Shown one piece after another: positions 47,401 to 60,595 of a stretch of 64,000 nucleotides of DNA (position 1 is the first letter of the stretch; each line of letters starts with the position of its first letter). The notes under the pieces were generated by a model that had not been told where the DNA came from, searched no databases, and saw only the letters and a program-made list of their open reading frames with translations. Origin of the DNA: Sodiomyces alkalinus F11 (lineage: Eukaryota > Ascomycota > Sordariomycetes > Glomerellales > Plectosphaerellaceae); contig NW_021167081.1 of the NCBI RefSeq assembly GCF_003711515.1, positions 1,352,236 to 1,416,235 of the forward strand. The letters run 5' to 3'. Made by a program: the position numbers and the translations under genes.

Positions 47401-49790
47401 GCGGGGAGCCGTTCGGTATCATTAATATTAAATATATTAGCGAAATCTTAGTATAGTTTAGGGAGGATAGCCGACTTAGGGGGGGGTGTTAGATTAATAT
47501 CGAGGCCTACCCTAGCCACGCGTTAGACTAGTATAGAGGAGGATAGGGTTAAAACCGTTATAGCCTCCCTTATAGCTTTCCGTAGTTCTTATCGGCTCGA
47601 GATAACGTGGAGGTCCGAGCGTTCTAGGGGGTAATTCTAGATACTAGTTTACTAATCGATTATAGGGTTAACGGCTGCTAGCTAAGGTCGTCCTAGGATA
47701 ATTCGGGAGCCCTTAGGGTCTAGGTTTATAACGTGGAATTCGACGTGTTATACTTTTCTTTATTTCTATTAATCGGTCGCGAAGATAAGTTAAGTAACGG
47801 AGCCGAGGGTGGATTTCTTTTATCCCTCCATAATCCAGGATATAGGGAGGGGTGGTTTAGAGGGGACTTAGTCGGGACTTAGAAGGGATCGGTCTAAAAC
47901 GTTAATATTAGCTCCCCTATTTAGGAGAGCCGGGGTCTATACCTATTCCTTACCTCGACGGAGGGAGACGCGCGCTTTTACCGGTATAGTGGTAGCGGCC
48001 GTCGCTTAAGGCGGGGTTAATTCCTAGGCTATCTCGCCCACCACACGACCTACTATCGGGCGCGTCGGCGACATAGGTAGTTTATTTAGATTAGCACGAG
48101 CAGGGAAGGGGTAAGTACTAGCGTAATAACCCTTCTAGTTATAGTTAAAGTATATAATAAGTTTAATTAGGGTATAAGGGGGCCTAGCCTAATCCTATAG
48201 TTCTCTCGGGTTCTCGGCGGTTCTAGGGGGGTTCGAAGTCGCTGTTATTCTAGGGAGGGTTCCTCGGCTACGGTTAGTACGGGGGGTATTCGGCTACTAT
48301 CCCTTTACTAGGGGCTTAATTTTTAGTTACTCGGCCCTCTTATATTCCTTATTATATTCTAGGTAGGTTTTCGGTGTTTTATACGTGGATAAGATATAGT
48401 CCCGGATTAGGGGTAGGACTCGAGTAAGGACTATCTAGATCCGCTATTAGTCCGGTAGGCGATTAGGGAGTTCTGCTTCTAGGGCTTCCTACCACTAGAT
48501 AAACTTCGTAAAGGGTTCCCCGGGCTTTTAGTCCGAATAGTCGTTAGTTTATATATTAAGGGCGATCTTAAGTAAACGTGTGTCGTAATCGTTAACTTAT
48601 TCGCCTAACTAGGTTTTTAGGGCTCCTTAGGTAACCCGGGACGAATTATTATCGTAGGCGTGCCGGAGGTAAGATTACTATCTTTCCTTAAGGTAGTTCG
48701 GTAGGGAGGCTATAACGTAGTAATTCTTCGAGGCGTTATTAGGAAGGCTATTAGGGTCGATTATAAACCGTTACTTTACCTCCTAGATAAATATCCGGTC
48801 TTTTGCCCACGACTCGCCGTTTTATTTAGGGACTACGTAGTTAACCTTCGCCCACGAGGAATTAGCCCTAAATCTAGTAAGGGTCCAGGGGGGATTAGCC
48901 TTAACGTGGCCCCGAATTATAGAAGAAGAGAGAATAAAGGATTAGGTGTCTGGAACGGAGCGACGGGGCTCCGCGATACGTCGTCGTATAATAGTATGGC
49001 CGTTAAGGTTAGGATAAGTCAGGGAACTAGTCCTAGCGGCTTCGAGGGCGACAAGTCGGTTAAGTTTACGCTTCCGCGCCTCTAATACCTTAAACCACTT
49101 AATCTATTCCTTAACCTATATATCGGTTAGCTAGTTATGGGGGATACCCTTATAAGGATAGGGTGGGCGGGATAGGGTAGGGGTAACGGGGGGTGCTATA
49201 CGCTAAGGGGACGGGGGGTAGGGGTTAAGGTCTATCTCCGTCTAAGGCACGGCTTAGTTATATCGTGCCTATATCGTGGAGGCGCCTAGGCTAAAGGGAT
49301 TATCGATATTTAGTAAAAGGTCGGAGGGGCTAACTATATTATAGGTCTTATTATTCTCGTGGGAGAATATCGTTTTCCTGTCGGTACTCCTTAATAGTCC
49401 TTATGCCCTTTAAAAAGATAGAGCGATTATTATATTAGATAGGTAGTTATAAGGAGTAAGAAGGTAGTAGCGAGAGGGTTTAAAAGGGAATAGGCGTGGA
49501 TTAAGTAGTAGTCACGGCTAGTCCGAATATAGGTGGCTCTAAAGAATTAGAATAATCGCTACCCTCTTTATACTAAGGAGGGGGCACTATATAAGTACTA
49601 TATACTCCTAGGCTAACGCTAGGGTAGTTAAACGGATATCGTAAACGGATATCTACGCCTAAGCCTAGGCTACGGCCCTATATAGTGGTATCGGCCTAGG
49701 GCAGCCGTGGCCACGTTAAGCCGGGCGCCCGGTCTCGTTTATACGGGAACCCGTTGTAGTCCTGTCGTGTATCCGGCCTCTATCTCCTAG
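44427..49790 (-). mobile_element. Ty3/Gypsy chromovirus-type element C, reverse, LTRs not found
   Basis: On the minus strand the order from right to left is a gag-like region, protease region, RT ([30 protein letters not shown] at 46878-46901), RNase H, integrase, and a C-terminal chromodomain (YLIK, stop, AGYDDAENI, then EPKYNILN) at about 44470-44720. RT before integrase plus a chromodomain identifies Ty3/Gypsy. The coding end runs almost straight into Copia A protease, so the 3' LTR is missing. I could not find a 5' LTR either. Both boundaries are approximate. Frames are stop-riddled by RIP. Confidence 0.8.
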
Positions 49791-51530
49791 GCAGGGGCAT
49801 CTAACACTATTTCGACTATCTTAAGATTCCCTTTATTCTTATATTAATAAAGAGAGGCTATAGTACCTAAGGGCCGGCTACTTAGGACTAAAAGCTCTCC
49901 GAGCACTAGTTCGTAACGCCCGGAACGTGCTAATATAAGGCACTAAGCGGATTAAGTGTGAGACCTATACTTAAATATAGATTTATTAGGTTGTGTCTTA
50001 TCGACTATTAGATTACCGTTCGCCTAGGCCGTTCTAGCATATTTATTAGGATCTATAGGAATTACCGGAGAGTTATAATGGTATACGTTATCTCCTTATT
50101 ATTAAGGAGGAGCATAGCGGTTAGATTTATATACTGCCTTTAGCGTCGAAAAATAGCGTTACGGTCTATAACGCCCTTAAAGCGTTCGAAAGATAGGTTA
50201 CGTGTTAGTTTAATCTATACGTTTATAAGATACGTAGTGATAATAAGCCTTTAATTATAAATATAGTAGGGGATTCGCGGACCTAGCTATAGGCGAGTAT
50301 TAAGGGTATCGATATAGAGATCGCGTCTCTATATACCTATAAACCGAATAGCGCTATTAAGAGGGTAGGCTAAGCTATTATTATAAAATCCAACGCTATA
50401 CTAAACGGCGTAGGTCTTCTAGATTTTATATAGCCGGAGAGTATAAAAGCGATAGCGTAACTTTATAATATAAGTCTATCGTAGCGCCTAGGTTAGAAGT
50501 CTCCTATTAAGGTACTAGACTTATAGTTTAAAAAGCACGCGCCGCTTAAGATAAAAGAGTATTCCGCCGACCTACGATTAGATTAGAGTGGTATTTATAC
50601 TTACGGTTACCGCGCCTATCCCTTAGATAGGAATAAGGAGGCTAGAAGGGAGAGAAAGATATATAAGATTTAACCGAGGGGCTATATTAGGTATCTCGTG
50701 GGATATATTACCTATAATATCTATAGAATATAGATCCCGTAGTTTTAGAAGATTATAATAATACGTAACGTGTAGTTTAATAAGCGGTTATTTTATAACT
50801 TAAAGCTCGAAAAAGTAGAGTAGATTACGGAGGCGGAGGCGAGGAACTAGCTTATAACCTATAAAGACTACGAAGATAAGGATACCGAATTTATCCTATA
50901 AGTAGAACCGCTCGCCGGCCTATCTAGCAGCGCACCTTCTAAAGATTAAGTAGAGTCTACGGGTTTAGACTCGGGGGTGGGAGTAGCTAGTATTATTCTA
51001 GAGGCGCCGGAACCACTAGATACCGATATAACCACTAACGGCTATAACGGGCTATCCGAACCACCCGCGCTAATAGGACTCTAAACCCTACACGCTATAC
51101 CTAATCCGCTAAGCCGGAATAACCAGGACTAAGGCGCCGGGCTATAGCTATAATAGGAGGACCTCTTAATTAAACCCTTTTCTATATAGACTACGGCACC
51201 CGAAAAAGACGCTACTATTAACACGCTAGAGCTATATATACTAGATCTTAATATAGATAATCCGGAGTAATAAGGAGGAGTAAGGAATACGCAGACTAAG
51301 GCACGGGAACTAGCTACTCTTAATCTAGGGTATAGTATTAACTAGCCCTTAACGTCTAGATCTCGAACTAATATCGACCCTAAGGTAACTACGTATTAAT
51401 ATAAGCGGAGTATATAGATTAAGGATATAATAAGAGTTAGCGCCCGAATTATAGATCAACGTGCTTAAGGGAAGACTATTCGGATTAATCCACGGACGCA
51501 TGTAGCAGAGCTAGACGTGCCCTTAACGTA
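49790..51530 (+). pseudogene. integrase region of Copia A, resumed after C
   Basis: The A frame resumes with a GAG-pre-integrase-like segment, then integrase core text (YVISLLLRRSIAVRFIYCL in a nearby frame; KAFERQVTCQFNL before mutation is implied) and the RIP-broken C-terminal part RGYIRYLVGYITYNIYRI. Stops replace Gln and Trp. Confidence 0.65.
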
Positions 51531-53275
51531 TACGTTCTTCCTATTTAATTAATGAAAAGTGCGCGACGATAAGATATAAGGGCTCCTATCCTTTTACTTA
51601 GTGATATTTAGAGTAGCCGATATAAAAACGAAAGCTTATTTAAAAGTAATAAAGGATTCGATGCCGAAGTCCTTACTCGACGGTAGGGTCTATCACGATT
51701 ACTTAAAGGCTATACTAAGGTATTAAAGAGAGCTTTATAACCACCCTATACGCGATTAGTTTAAGGAAGCGGCGTAGAAGGAGGTTAATAAGCTAATTAA
51801 GAAACGCACGTGGAGGGAAATTAATAGGGTATTAGCGAAGTTTAAGCCTCTTCCACTTAAATAGGTATTCACCTATAAGTTTAATTAAGGCGGGTATCTC
51901 GAGAGATATAAGGTAAGGCTATATATCTAAGGGAATCTTTAGGAAAGCTTAACGATTAAGGGAACCTACGTAGTAACGCTCGCTACGAGGTCTTTTCGTA
52001 TTATTATAGCTTTAGCCGCTTAATTTAACCTAAAGATTAAGTAACTGGATATCGTTAACGCCTTCGTTAACGCCGAGAGGAATAAAATAGGTACGCCTAT
52101 TATATACGAGCTTCTAGATAGGTTTAGGTAGCTAGATAAGTGCTTAGAGCTTAATAAAGCACTCTATGGCTTATGAGATTCACCTCGATTATAGTTTTAG
52201 ACCTTCGTAGCGACGTTATCGGATCTAGGGATAAAGGCTAGTAAAGAAGAGCTATACCTATTTTATATAGTAGCTTAAGACACGTTTATTACCTTCTTTA
52301 TAGACGATATCCTCGTCTCATTCTATAAGAATACGGCTATAAACGCCTTTAGGATTATTAACGGTATTAGAAAGAGGTTCGAAGTGTTAGAAAAAGGTGA
52401 CGTAGAATAGTTCCTGGGGATTAAGATTACGCGAGATCGCCCCCGGCGTAAGGTTCTGCTTAGCCACGACTTTTATATTAAGAAGATCGTAGCTAGATTT
52501 AATTTAGAAACTATTAATATATACCTAGTTATTCCTATTCCTATTATAGAATACCGGAAGAGAGAAGACGAGGCCACGGCTTAAAAGGTTAAATCGTACT
52601 AGGAAAAGGTCGGATTATTACTATATATAGTAGTTATAATACGTCCTAATATAGGCTTTACGGTATCTATCTTTTCCCGCTTTCTTAGAAACCCCTCCCC
52701 GGAGTATTATAAGGTAACGGACTAAGCTATCCATTACTTATATATAACTAGGGACCTCTTAATCTAGTATGGATCGAGTATTAGTTTATAGGCTATAGTA
52801 ATCGCGAGCGACGCCTCTTTTACTAACGATATCGATACACGACGATCCTCGTAAGGCTATTTTATTAGCTTATTTAGAGGTCTAGTAGTATAGAAAGTAA
52901 TAAGGTAAGTAACCATTACTACGTTTATAACCGAAGTAGAGCTACTCGCTCTAGAGTAAGTCGCGAAGGAAACGATAGGATTAAAGCGCCTATTCGTAGA
53001 GATACGCTTTAATCCCGAATCCCCTTAGGATATTAATTACGATAATACTTAAATAATTAGGCTTATAGTAGATAACGGCTATAGGATCGAAACCCGGCTT
53101 AGATATATAGATATTTAACGCTTATAGGTTCGATAGGAATACGGTAAAGGGACCTTTAGGGTGGTTTATTTAGCTATAAGCCTTATACTGGTAGACAGAT
53201 TAATAAAGGCACTCCTACGATAAAAGTTCGAGATCTTCCATGTATATCTTAATATAACGAGTATATAGAGGGGGT
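51530..53275 (+). pseudogene. reverse transcriptase-RNase H of Copia A (RIP-mutated)
   Basis: Copia RT with FNLKIK, LDIVNAFVNAERNKIGTPII, LELNKALYGL and FFIDDILVSFY (52294 onward). RNase H includes VIASDASFTNDIDTRRSS and ITEVELLALE. Coding ends near 53270 with a G-rich tract (AGAGGGGGTGG) that resembles a polypurine tract, although the LTR lies much further right. Confidence 0.8.
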
Positions 53276-54288
53276 GGACCGGAGAAGTTAAAGTTAAAAA
53301 TTAGGCGCCGGAGACGTACCGCGCGCTGGCGGAATAGTAAGATTAGGGTAAAAGAAAATAGTATCGCTTTAATAGTATTAACCTAACGCCTAAGCTAAAT
53401 ATTAACACTAAAAAGCTAAAAGTAAAACTCAAAGAACCACTAGCCGGCGAATATAAATACTATCACTACGTTTTATTAGGAGTACCCGGAGCCGTAGCCT
53501 TACTACTATTCACTATAACCGAACCACCATTAATAATAGCGCTATCTTCGATAACCGACGTGATAACTTACCCCTTAGGGGCTCCGGAAACCACGGTAAG
53601 CGTAATAGTTTACTGCTACTGCTATTAGAGCTAGTCCCCGAGACGACGGGCTATTACCTCCTCTACTAAGCTTTTAAAATAAGCCGAGAAACTAAGCTCG
53701 GCCGAGCCCTTTTCCCCGGGCGTAGGGATATACTTAAGAGCTTTTTCGTCGAACAAGCGCTTAGTATTATTATCCTTTAGGTATTTAATTTCCTGCTTAA
53801 TATACTGCTTTAATTTAGCTAGGAACTACGCCGGAAGGGTTAGCCGGAGCACGTTAATTAAGGAATAAGACGATAAAACGCACCTTACGGTCGTTATCCG
53901 GAGAACCAGGTCTAATCTTACGAACGGATACGGCGTTAACTAATATATTAATAAGAGGGAGTATACTAAAGTAACTAGAATCGATTATTAGTAATTAGAA
54001 TACCCCGGAGCACGGATTCTTGATCCGGATATAGACTAGAGCTTTTATCCACGATCGTAAATCTCGATAACTAGGGGGTGGGAATTTATACTTAGGAGTA
54101 TATATAGTTACCGTTATAATACTTATAGTAACGATTAGAGCGACCCTTAATAGTAATATAGGTCTCGAACAAGCTTTATTTACTAGAATAAATGCCCTTT
54201 ACATACTATATATAAGGGGGATCGAACGGTATAGCGATAAAATTAGGATTAGGCGCCTTAGTCGATTTTTTCATTAGTTTTTTAGGAG
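53276..54288 (+). other. Extra segment of Copia A between RNase H and the 3' LTR (left part)
   Basis: About 1 kb of RIP-mutated DNA follows the RNase H end. It has partly protein-like frames (PETTGYYLLY, then LGRALFPGRRDILKSFFVEQ) but no domain I can name. It continues after element D at 59976-60595. It may be an extra ORF or a captured sequence in A, or a remnant of another element. Confidence 0.5.
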
Positions 54289-54293
54289 TCTGC
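54289..54293. repeat. Target-site duplication of Copia D (left)
   Basis: TCTGC, repeated at 59971-59975 directly after the right LTR of D. Confidence 0.85.
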
Positions 54294-54497
54294 TGTCGAA
54301 TAGACCATAGTCTTTTCGGTTACGTAATGGGCCGGATTGCTAAGAGTATAATCCGGGTGGACGCTTACAGAATCTGCACTATATAAAATACGGTAGCAGC
54401 GTTTCCCTAACGGTCTAAGACAGTTATAAGAGTATATAATTACCTTAATTAATTTTAACCTATTTTTACGACGATTTTAACTACGCTTTATCTGATA
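54294..54497 (+). repeat. 5' LTR of Copia D
   Basis: 204 bp, starting TGTCGAATAG and ending CTGATA. It is the same length as the 3' copy, with only scattered transitions between them. Confidence 0.92.
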
Positions 54498-54539
54498 ATT
54501 AAGAGTCTTACTTACTAAGTGAAGATATACCTATTTTAC

Positions 54540-55800
54540 CTACCCTTTTACTACTACTACCGATTTAAGAAGCTATCTAGCTACGCCGATATAGCGTATT
54601 AATCTATAAATAACTATTAAGATATCGTATCTTAGCCCTATTACGTATAAAACCTATAAGAATTAGGAGCTTTAGCGACGCCTATACGAATCGTTTACCA
54701 CTTATAATAACGTGTGGAGGTTTCTCCGCCTAATCGATCCGACTTAGTCCCCCGAGGAGCCTATAATACCGGATTACGGCTCTTTCCCCTCTATAATACC
54801 TAGGCGTACGCCTACGTAATATCTCGACCTTACGGACGCCGGCTAGAAAGTATACGACGTCGAAATCGCGCGCTAGAAGATCCTATAAACGTAATACGAT
54901 AGCTACCTAAAGGAGATTAACGCTATGCTGACCTAGCAGGTTAATACTATCGACTAAAGCCGTAGATAACTGCTACGAGGAGGCACGCCTCGCGAGGTGT
55001 ATAAAGCCGTTAAACGCGATACGGATTAATACCTGGCTACCCGCTAAACCGATATCTATAAAGAGTATATCGAGCACGCACGGTACCCTGCGAATAGCCT
55101 TAAGAAGCTCGGGGAGTGGTTAGATAAGTAGTAGCTACTACTATAAAGCTATAAAGATACCAGTTTAAAGCCCGCCACGTATATATAGGTTATAGATTTC
55201 TTTAGAGGTATACGCCCCTATACTAGCCACGATTAGACTAAGGCTAAGGGACGTCTTATAGATAACTAAGTAGTTATACCCGAAAACCTTTACACCCTCG
55301 GCTAGAAGTATATTAACACCAGACTTAAAGACTAAAGAAAACGCGGTAGCCACCGCGCTATAGTATTCCCTGCACTATATACCGGAAGCGAAGAGGGTAA
55401 AGATACCTTAGAGGCCACGGCCAAGCCCTATAAGAAGGGCGGCCGTGGGAAGAATAAAGCTAAGAATCCTACTACCGCGGTATCTATAGCTATACCTTTA
55501 GCTACTTTAGCTAACCGTTCCTCTTCTAAACGCCGCTAATCTGCTCTGCAGAGAGGTTAGATCTACCGTATATACGCTATATACCTAGCCACGATATTAA
55601 CGCCTGCTTCTATTTATTCCAGGATACGGTATATAACGATTAGACGCCCTTTAAGAGCACTAAAATAACCGTCTAACGGATCCTTAAATACGACCCCTCG
55701 CTACGCGCGGAAGTGGAAGAACTACGCGCTGTAAAGAAGGTGAAGAAGGATATAAGCCGGGACTCTATACAGCTTAAAGAGGCGTGACTTAACTATAGTA
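54540..55800 (+). pseudogene. gag of Copia D (RIP-mutated)
   Basis: Stop-interrupted Gag-like frame with short helical, charged pieces and a Lys-rich stretch near 55430 (KPYKKGGRGKNKAKN). Confidence 0.6.
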
Positions 55801-55835
55801 GCGTCCGTAGCGGCGTCTCCCACGCCGCTACCTTT

Positions 55836-56105
55836 ATGGCTGGCACTGCTACTAGATACCCTTTTCGAACCTCTGCTATCCTTAATTCCGGCGCCACTAT
55901 TCATATATTTAACGATTTTTCCCGTTTTTCTGATTTTACACCCGCCACGCTAGGAGACTACGTGGTCGTAGGCAGTTTGTCCCTGCCTATTAAAGGTTAC
56001 GGTAACGTGACTATAAGATTAAACGGACTAATAGGAGGCCTTGATTTTAGGCTATTAAACGTCGTATACTACGAGGATTGTACCTATAATTTAATCTCTA
56101 ACTAA
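55836..56105 (+). pseudogene. protease fragment of Copia D, still open
   Basis: An 89-codon frame without stops covers the Copia aspartic protease: AILNSGATIHIFNDFSRF, GNVTIRLNGLIGGLDFRLLN and VVYYEDCTYNLISN. The catalytic D-S-G has become N-S-G (Asp to Asn), so the enzyme would be inactive although the frame survives. Confidence 0.75.
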
Positions 56106-56109
56106 CGCC

Positions 56110-57420
56110 TACGTCTTCGAGGATACTAGTAGGATTAAAAGCCACTAAATAACTATATTCAGCGTTCCGATAGATCTATACTATACTAGCTAAGTCACCG
56201 CTTCGATTAAACCGTTATTGAATACGTGCCCTCTAACCGATCTACGGCTGCTTTTCTAGGCTTTTCTTCTTCTTCTGCCACCCGAAAAGCCGTCTATAAA
56301 TCGACGATACAATATCTAAGCACTATAGAGGGCATCCTGTAGTATCTACGGCTAGGGTATATAGGCCCTGAACCACTTTAGCACCTAGAAGAGTAAACGT
56401 AGGGGGTTAAAATTAAAGGACTAATAACTATTAACTATAAGGCCTACGAGCTTATAAAGATAAAGCGGTATATTAGTAGGTACCCTCGTAACGCACCTGC
56501 TTCTATAGGGGAGCGGTGGGTGATTAATTTCACGGATTTTAACTAAACGTCCCATAAAGACTCGCGGTTTATATTTTTCACCGACCGTTATAGTGGCTTT
56601 ACGGCCACCTATGTTATAAAGAGTAAGCTAATAGTGGATATCCTCGTAATAATAAAGGAATTCCTCGCCTAGGTGGACCGCTAGTTAGGCTATAAGGTGC
56701 GCGTTTTCGAATCTAGTAACGAGCCAACTTAATCCCACGATATCACCTAATTCCTGCGTGAAGAGGGTATCCTTTTAGAGGCTTCTGCTGCTAATACTTA
56801 AGCCTAGAACGGGGGTGCCGAACGCGCTGCTGCCGTGGTTATTTTAAAGGGTCGTACGATAAATATCCACGTAAAACTGCCGCCGTTTATATAGCCTAAG
56901 GCTATTCCCACGGCCGTGTACGCCTATAACCGAACGCTATAAAGGTAGTATAATAATAAGGATTAGAAAACGCTATACGAGGTCCTTTTTAAAAAGAAGC
57001 CGATTTTATTACACCTTTGAGCCTACGGCTATAAGGCGTACGCGATGATAAAGGACGCCTAAAAGGCGGCTAATAAGCTGTTAAATCGTATCGCTCCACG
57101 CGTATATATCGGCTACCTTATCGGCTACGATTCCACTAATATCTTCCGTATCTAGGTACCTGGTCTGTGCCGCTATAACCGCGTTATTCGAACGCGCGAT
57201 ATGGATTTTAACGAACGCGCCTTTTTCAACGGCGATATCGCCACCTTTAAGAATAACCTCCGTTAATTAACCGAGGAGTAATTAGAAGACCTGATTAGTT
57301 AGATCGAGTAGGAGAGGGCTAGAGATTCACGGCCGTTTACGGACGTATAAGCTAAGGACCCCCCCCCTTTATATAACTACTTATTTTAAATTATTAGATC
57401 CGGGGATAAACGCCCCCGGA
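56110..57420 (+). pseudogene. integrase region of Copia D (RIP-mutated)
   Basis: Integrase-type sequence such as WVINFTDFN, FFTDRYSGFTATYVIKS and IYIGYLIGYDSTNIFRI (with transitions), typical of the catalytic core and C-terminal part of Copia integrase, broken by stops. Confidence 0.7.
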
Positions 57421-58139
57421 TCCCCTTCCTCGACGGCTTTACTATTAAGGTTATAGTCCGTAATACCCGGCCGTAAGGGGGTAGAGGAGGCTATCTCGAG
57501 TTAATTAGGATAAGATATAGGTCACGAATAGTATAATTTAGCCGGTATAGCGCCTAATTACCGTCTATATCCGCCTAATCTATTACTTCCTACTCTACTA
57601 ATAACCCCGCTGTCGGTTATAGCGCTAATAGCAGCCGTTATATTAGGAAACCGTGATACCCCTATGGCCGTAGGGTTCTAGGATAACGGAACACGGTGCT
57701 ACGATACCCCTAGGGCTACGGCTATAGGGCTGCTATTAAATAAAGGAGCGTAACTAATTCGGTAAAGAGATAGCTAGAAAAGAGACTATTAGGTTATAGT
57801 ATTTAACGCTGGCCGTTACGTACCTAATATATATATATTAAATAGAACTCCGCTAACTAAATTACGGTTAAAAAGGTCTATGCCTATAGCGTTATAGCGA
57901 CGCTTAGTAATACCCCGCGAATCCACGGCCTTAGCGGCAGCTACCGGAAGTATATCCCGGGAGGCTATCTCGGGAAATATAACCCTAGCGGTTACTTCGG
58001 CGGTTGCTCTGGCGGTTACCCCGGCGGCTATAAAGATCCACCGTAAAGACCTCCCTCCTCCTCCGAAGAACCCTCGCGATATACCCTTATACCCTTATAG
58101 CCACCTATTCTGATAGATATAAGAAGACTACCTACGGAG

Positions 58140-59700
58140 CCACGAGGAGATAGGGTCGTGAATACGGGTGCCGGCGTCCGTAGCAGATAGATATCAGGTT
58201 CTTAATTCGATATAGGTAATAATATATAAGTTCGATAAGTATAGATTTCTATATAAATATAAGGTAAGGCTTATAGTGCGAGGAGATTAGTAGTATTAAT
58301 CCTCGCTCGAGGAGACGTACGTAGTAATACTGGCCGGACGGTTATTCCGCGCGTTAATAGCTATCGCCGCCCGATTTAACCTTACACTGTTATAATTTAA
58401 CGTTATAAACGCGTTTATACACGCGACCCTCCCCTACGATATCTTTATATACCCGCCGCTAGGCTTTCTAGCCCCTAGGAGTTATTTACACCTAAAAAAG
58501 GCGTTATATAGACTTAAGGAGTCTCTACTACTTTAGTAAAAGCACTTCTCGGCTATCCTTTTAGCGGACGGCTTCTAGATAATACCGTAAGAACCGTGTT
58601 ATTTTCTGTGCCGCGGTTTAATCCTATTCTTCTACGTTAACGATATCGTTATTACTTATAAGGAATAATATAAGGCGTAGATAGAGCAGGCCGTTAATAA
58701 CCTATAACGCCACTATAACCTATAAGGTGGCGATCCTCTATAGTGGTTCCTTAGTATTAAGGTTATTCGCGACCGTATCGCCCGTAAAATCTAGCTATTA
58801 TAACGCGACTACGTTACTAAGTTAGAACGCCTATTAAAGCCGAATAGTAAGTATAGTAGTAACTATCGCCTAACGCACCTAATTAAGGTTATAGAGCTAC
58901 TGCCCTATTTAGGGACCTCGACTAATATTAAAAGCTATTAACGGAAGATAGGATCTATACTATACGTAGTAGTGATATCGCGGCCTAATATCGCGTTTAC
59001 AGTATCTAGGCTATCCCGGTTTAACGTTAATCCAGGGCCTATTCACTATAAGGCCGCCGATTATCTAATCCTCTATCTAATTAATAGCTAATCGTTTACG
59101 TTAGAACTAGGGGGTGGCGATACTATCGAAATCTACACTAACGCCTCGTTTACTAATAATACCCTCGATCGAAAGAGTAGTTAAGCGTACGTGATATGCT
59201 TATTTAGTGGTATAATAGCGTGGCGCGCTAATAAGCAGGATACGGTCACGACGTCTATAACGGAAGTAGAGCTATTAGCGTTAGTATAAGGTGTAAAAGA
59301 GGGTATCTTTATATAACGCCTATTACTTAGTATAGGAGTGGAATTTAACGATCCGGAATTAAGGATCTTATACGATAATAACTAAACGATTCGATTAGTT
59401 AATTAAGAGATCAGCATATTAATAACGCGCCTCCGCTACGTCGATATCCACGGCTACTAGTTACGTTAAGTAAAGGAATCAGGGTAAATACTCGTAACGT
59501 ACGTTACGAGCGCGGAAATAATAGTAAACGGATTAACGAAGGCGTTATACGGCGAGAAATTTAAGATATTCAGGTCCTAGGTAGGCGTGATGGATATACG
59601 GGAACGGTTATAGCAGAAATAGCTAGAGGAAGTCCGGATAGAATATTTAGAGGACCTAGAGGATGAATTTAAGGGCGGCTACAGCGAATAGATTATATAG
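58140..59700 (+). pseudogene. reverse transcriptase-RNase H of Copia D (RIP-mutated)
   Basis: RT pieces include FNVINAFIHATLPYDIFIYP, PPLGFLAPRSYLHLKKALYR and the mutated FFYVNDIVI. RNase H shows TNASFTNNTLDRKSS (Asp to Asn again) and TVTTSITEVELLAL. Confidence 0.8.
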
Positions 59701-59766
59701 CTGGATTATCTACCGATTACGAATAGCTTTAATCGCCTAACTAACGTTTAGGGCGATTAGGGGGTG

Positions 59767-59970
59767 TGTCGAATAGACTATAGTCTTTTCGGTTACGTAA
59801 TAGGCCGGATTACTAAGAGTATAATCCGGGTAGACGCTTATAGAATCTGCACTATATAAAATAGGGTGGCAGCGTTTCCCTAACGGTCTAAGATAGTTAT
59901 AAGAGTATATAATTGCCTTAATCAATTTTGACCTATTTTTACGACGATTTTGACTACGCTTTATCTAATA
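59767..59970 (+). repeat. 3' LTR of Copia D
   Basis: 204 bp, preceded by the polypurine word TTAGGGGGTG and followed by TCTGC. It differs from the 5' copy mainly by C/T and G/A changes; one adjacent pair of changes (ATACGGTAG versus ATAGGGTGG) includes a C/G difference. Confidence 0.92.
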
Positions 59971-59975
59971 TCTGC

Positions 59976-60595
59976 TACTCTATTAGTAACCGGAGACTTA
60001 CGACCACGAACGAAGGCATAAAGCTAAGGGACCGGAGTACTTATATTAGGTTTTAGGGCGGTACTTTTCTTTATAATACTAGTAGGTTTAGTTAAAGTAC
60101 TCGAAGTATTAATAACCTTAATACTAGACGAATAGGTGGAAGGAGCCTAAAATAACGCCTACTATTAGCATCTATCTAAAGAATTAGAGCTTCGGTAACT
60201 TACTATAGCGCTTTTAGTAAGGGAATAAAGGCTATCTGACGGAAAAAAGGAAGAAAAATAGTTAAAAAATAAGTAAGGCACGAAAATAACTAAAAATCGT
60301 TAAAAAAGGATCGTGGTTATAAGAGGGAAAAGAAGGCTACGAAGAGCCTAAAAACCCTCTTATTTATATCCGGCACCTCCCCTATCTACTAATTACTTTA
60401 AATAGCACTTTCCTTTATTATTTGCTACTATTATTATTATTCTTTTTTATTTTATAGCTTCCTTACCTGCCTTTTAACTCGACTTTAAAGGATACGTAAC
60501 TGCTCTTTGAAGCTATTGTAAGATTAACTATAAGGCTCCGGCGAGGTTAGGCTAAGTAATTACTAAGCTAATTAGGGTATAGTAATTAGGGGGTG
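59976..60595 (+). other. Extra segment of Copia A (right part)
   Basis: Continuation of the segment broken by D. It is AT-rich and RIP-mutated, with no recognisable domain, and ends in AATTAGGGGGTG, the polypurine tract of A. Confidence 0.55.

Larger units (their letters stand above)
54294..59970 (+). mobile_element. Copia element D, nested in A
   Basis: 5677 bp with two 204-bp LTRs and a TCTGC duplication. Order is LTR, gag, protease, integrase, RT, RNase H, polypurine tract, LTR. The RT signature reads FFYVNDIVI (58627-58647): the first catalytic Asp of YVDD has become Asn, a GAC-to-AAC change consistent with RIP. Confidence 0.92.
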
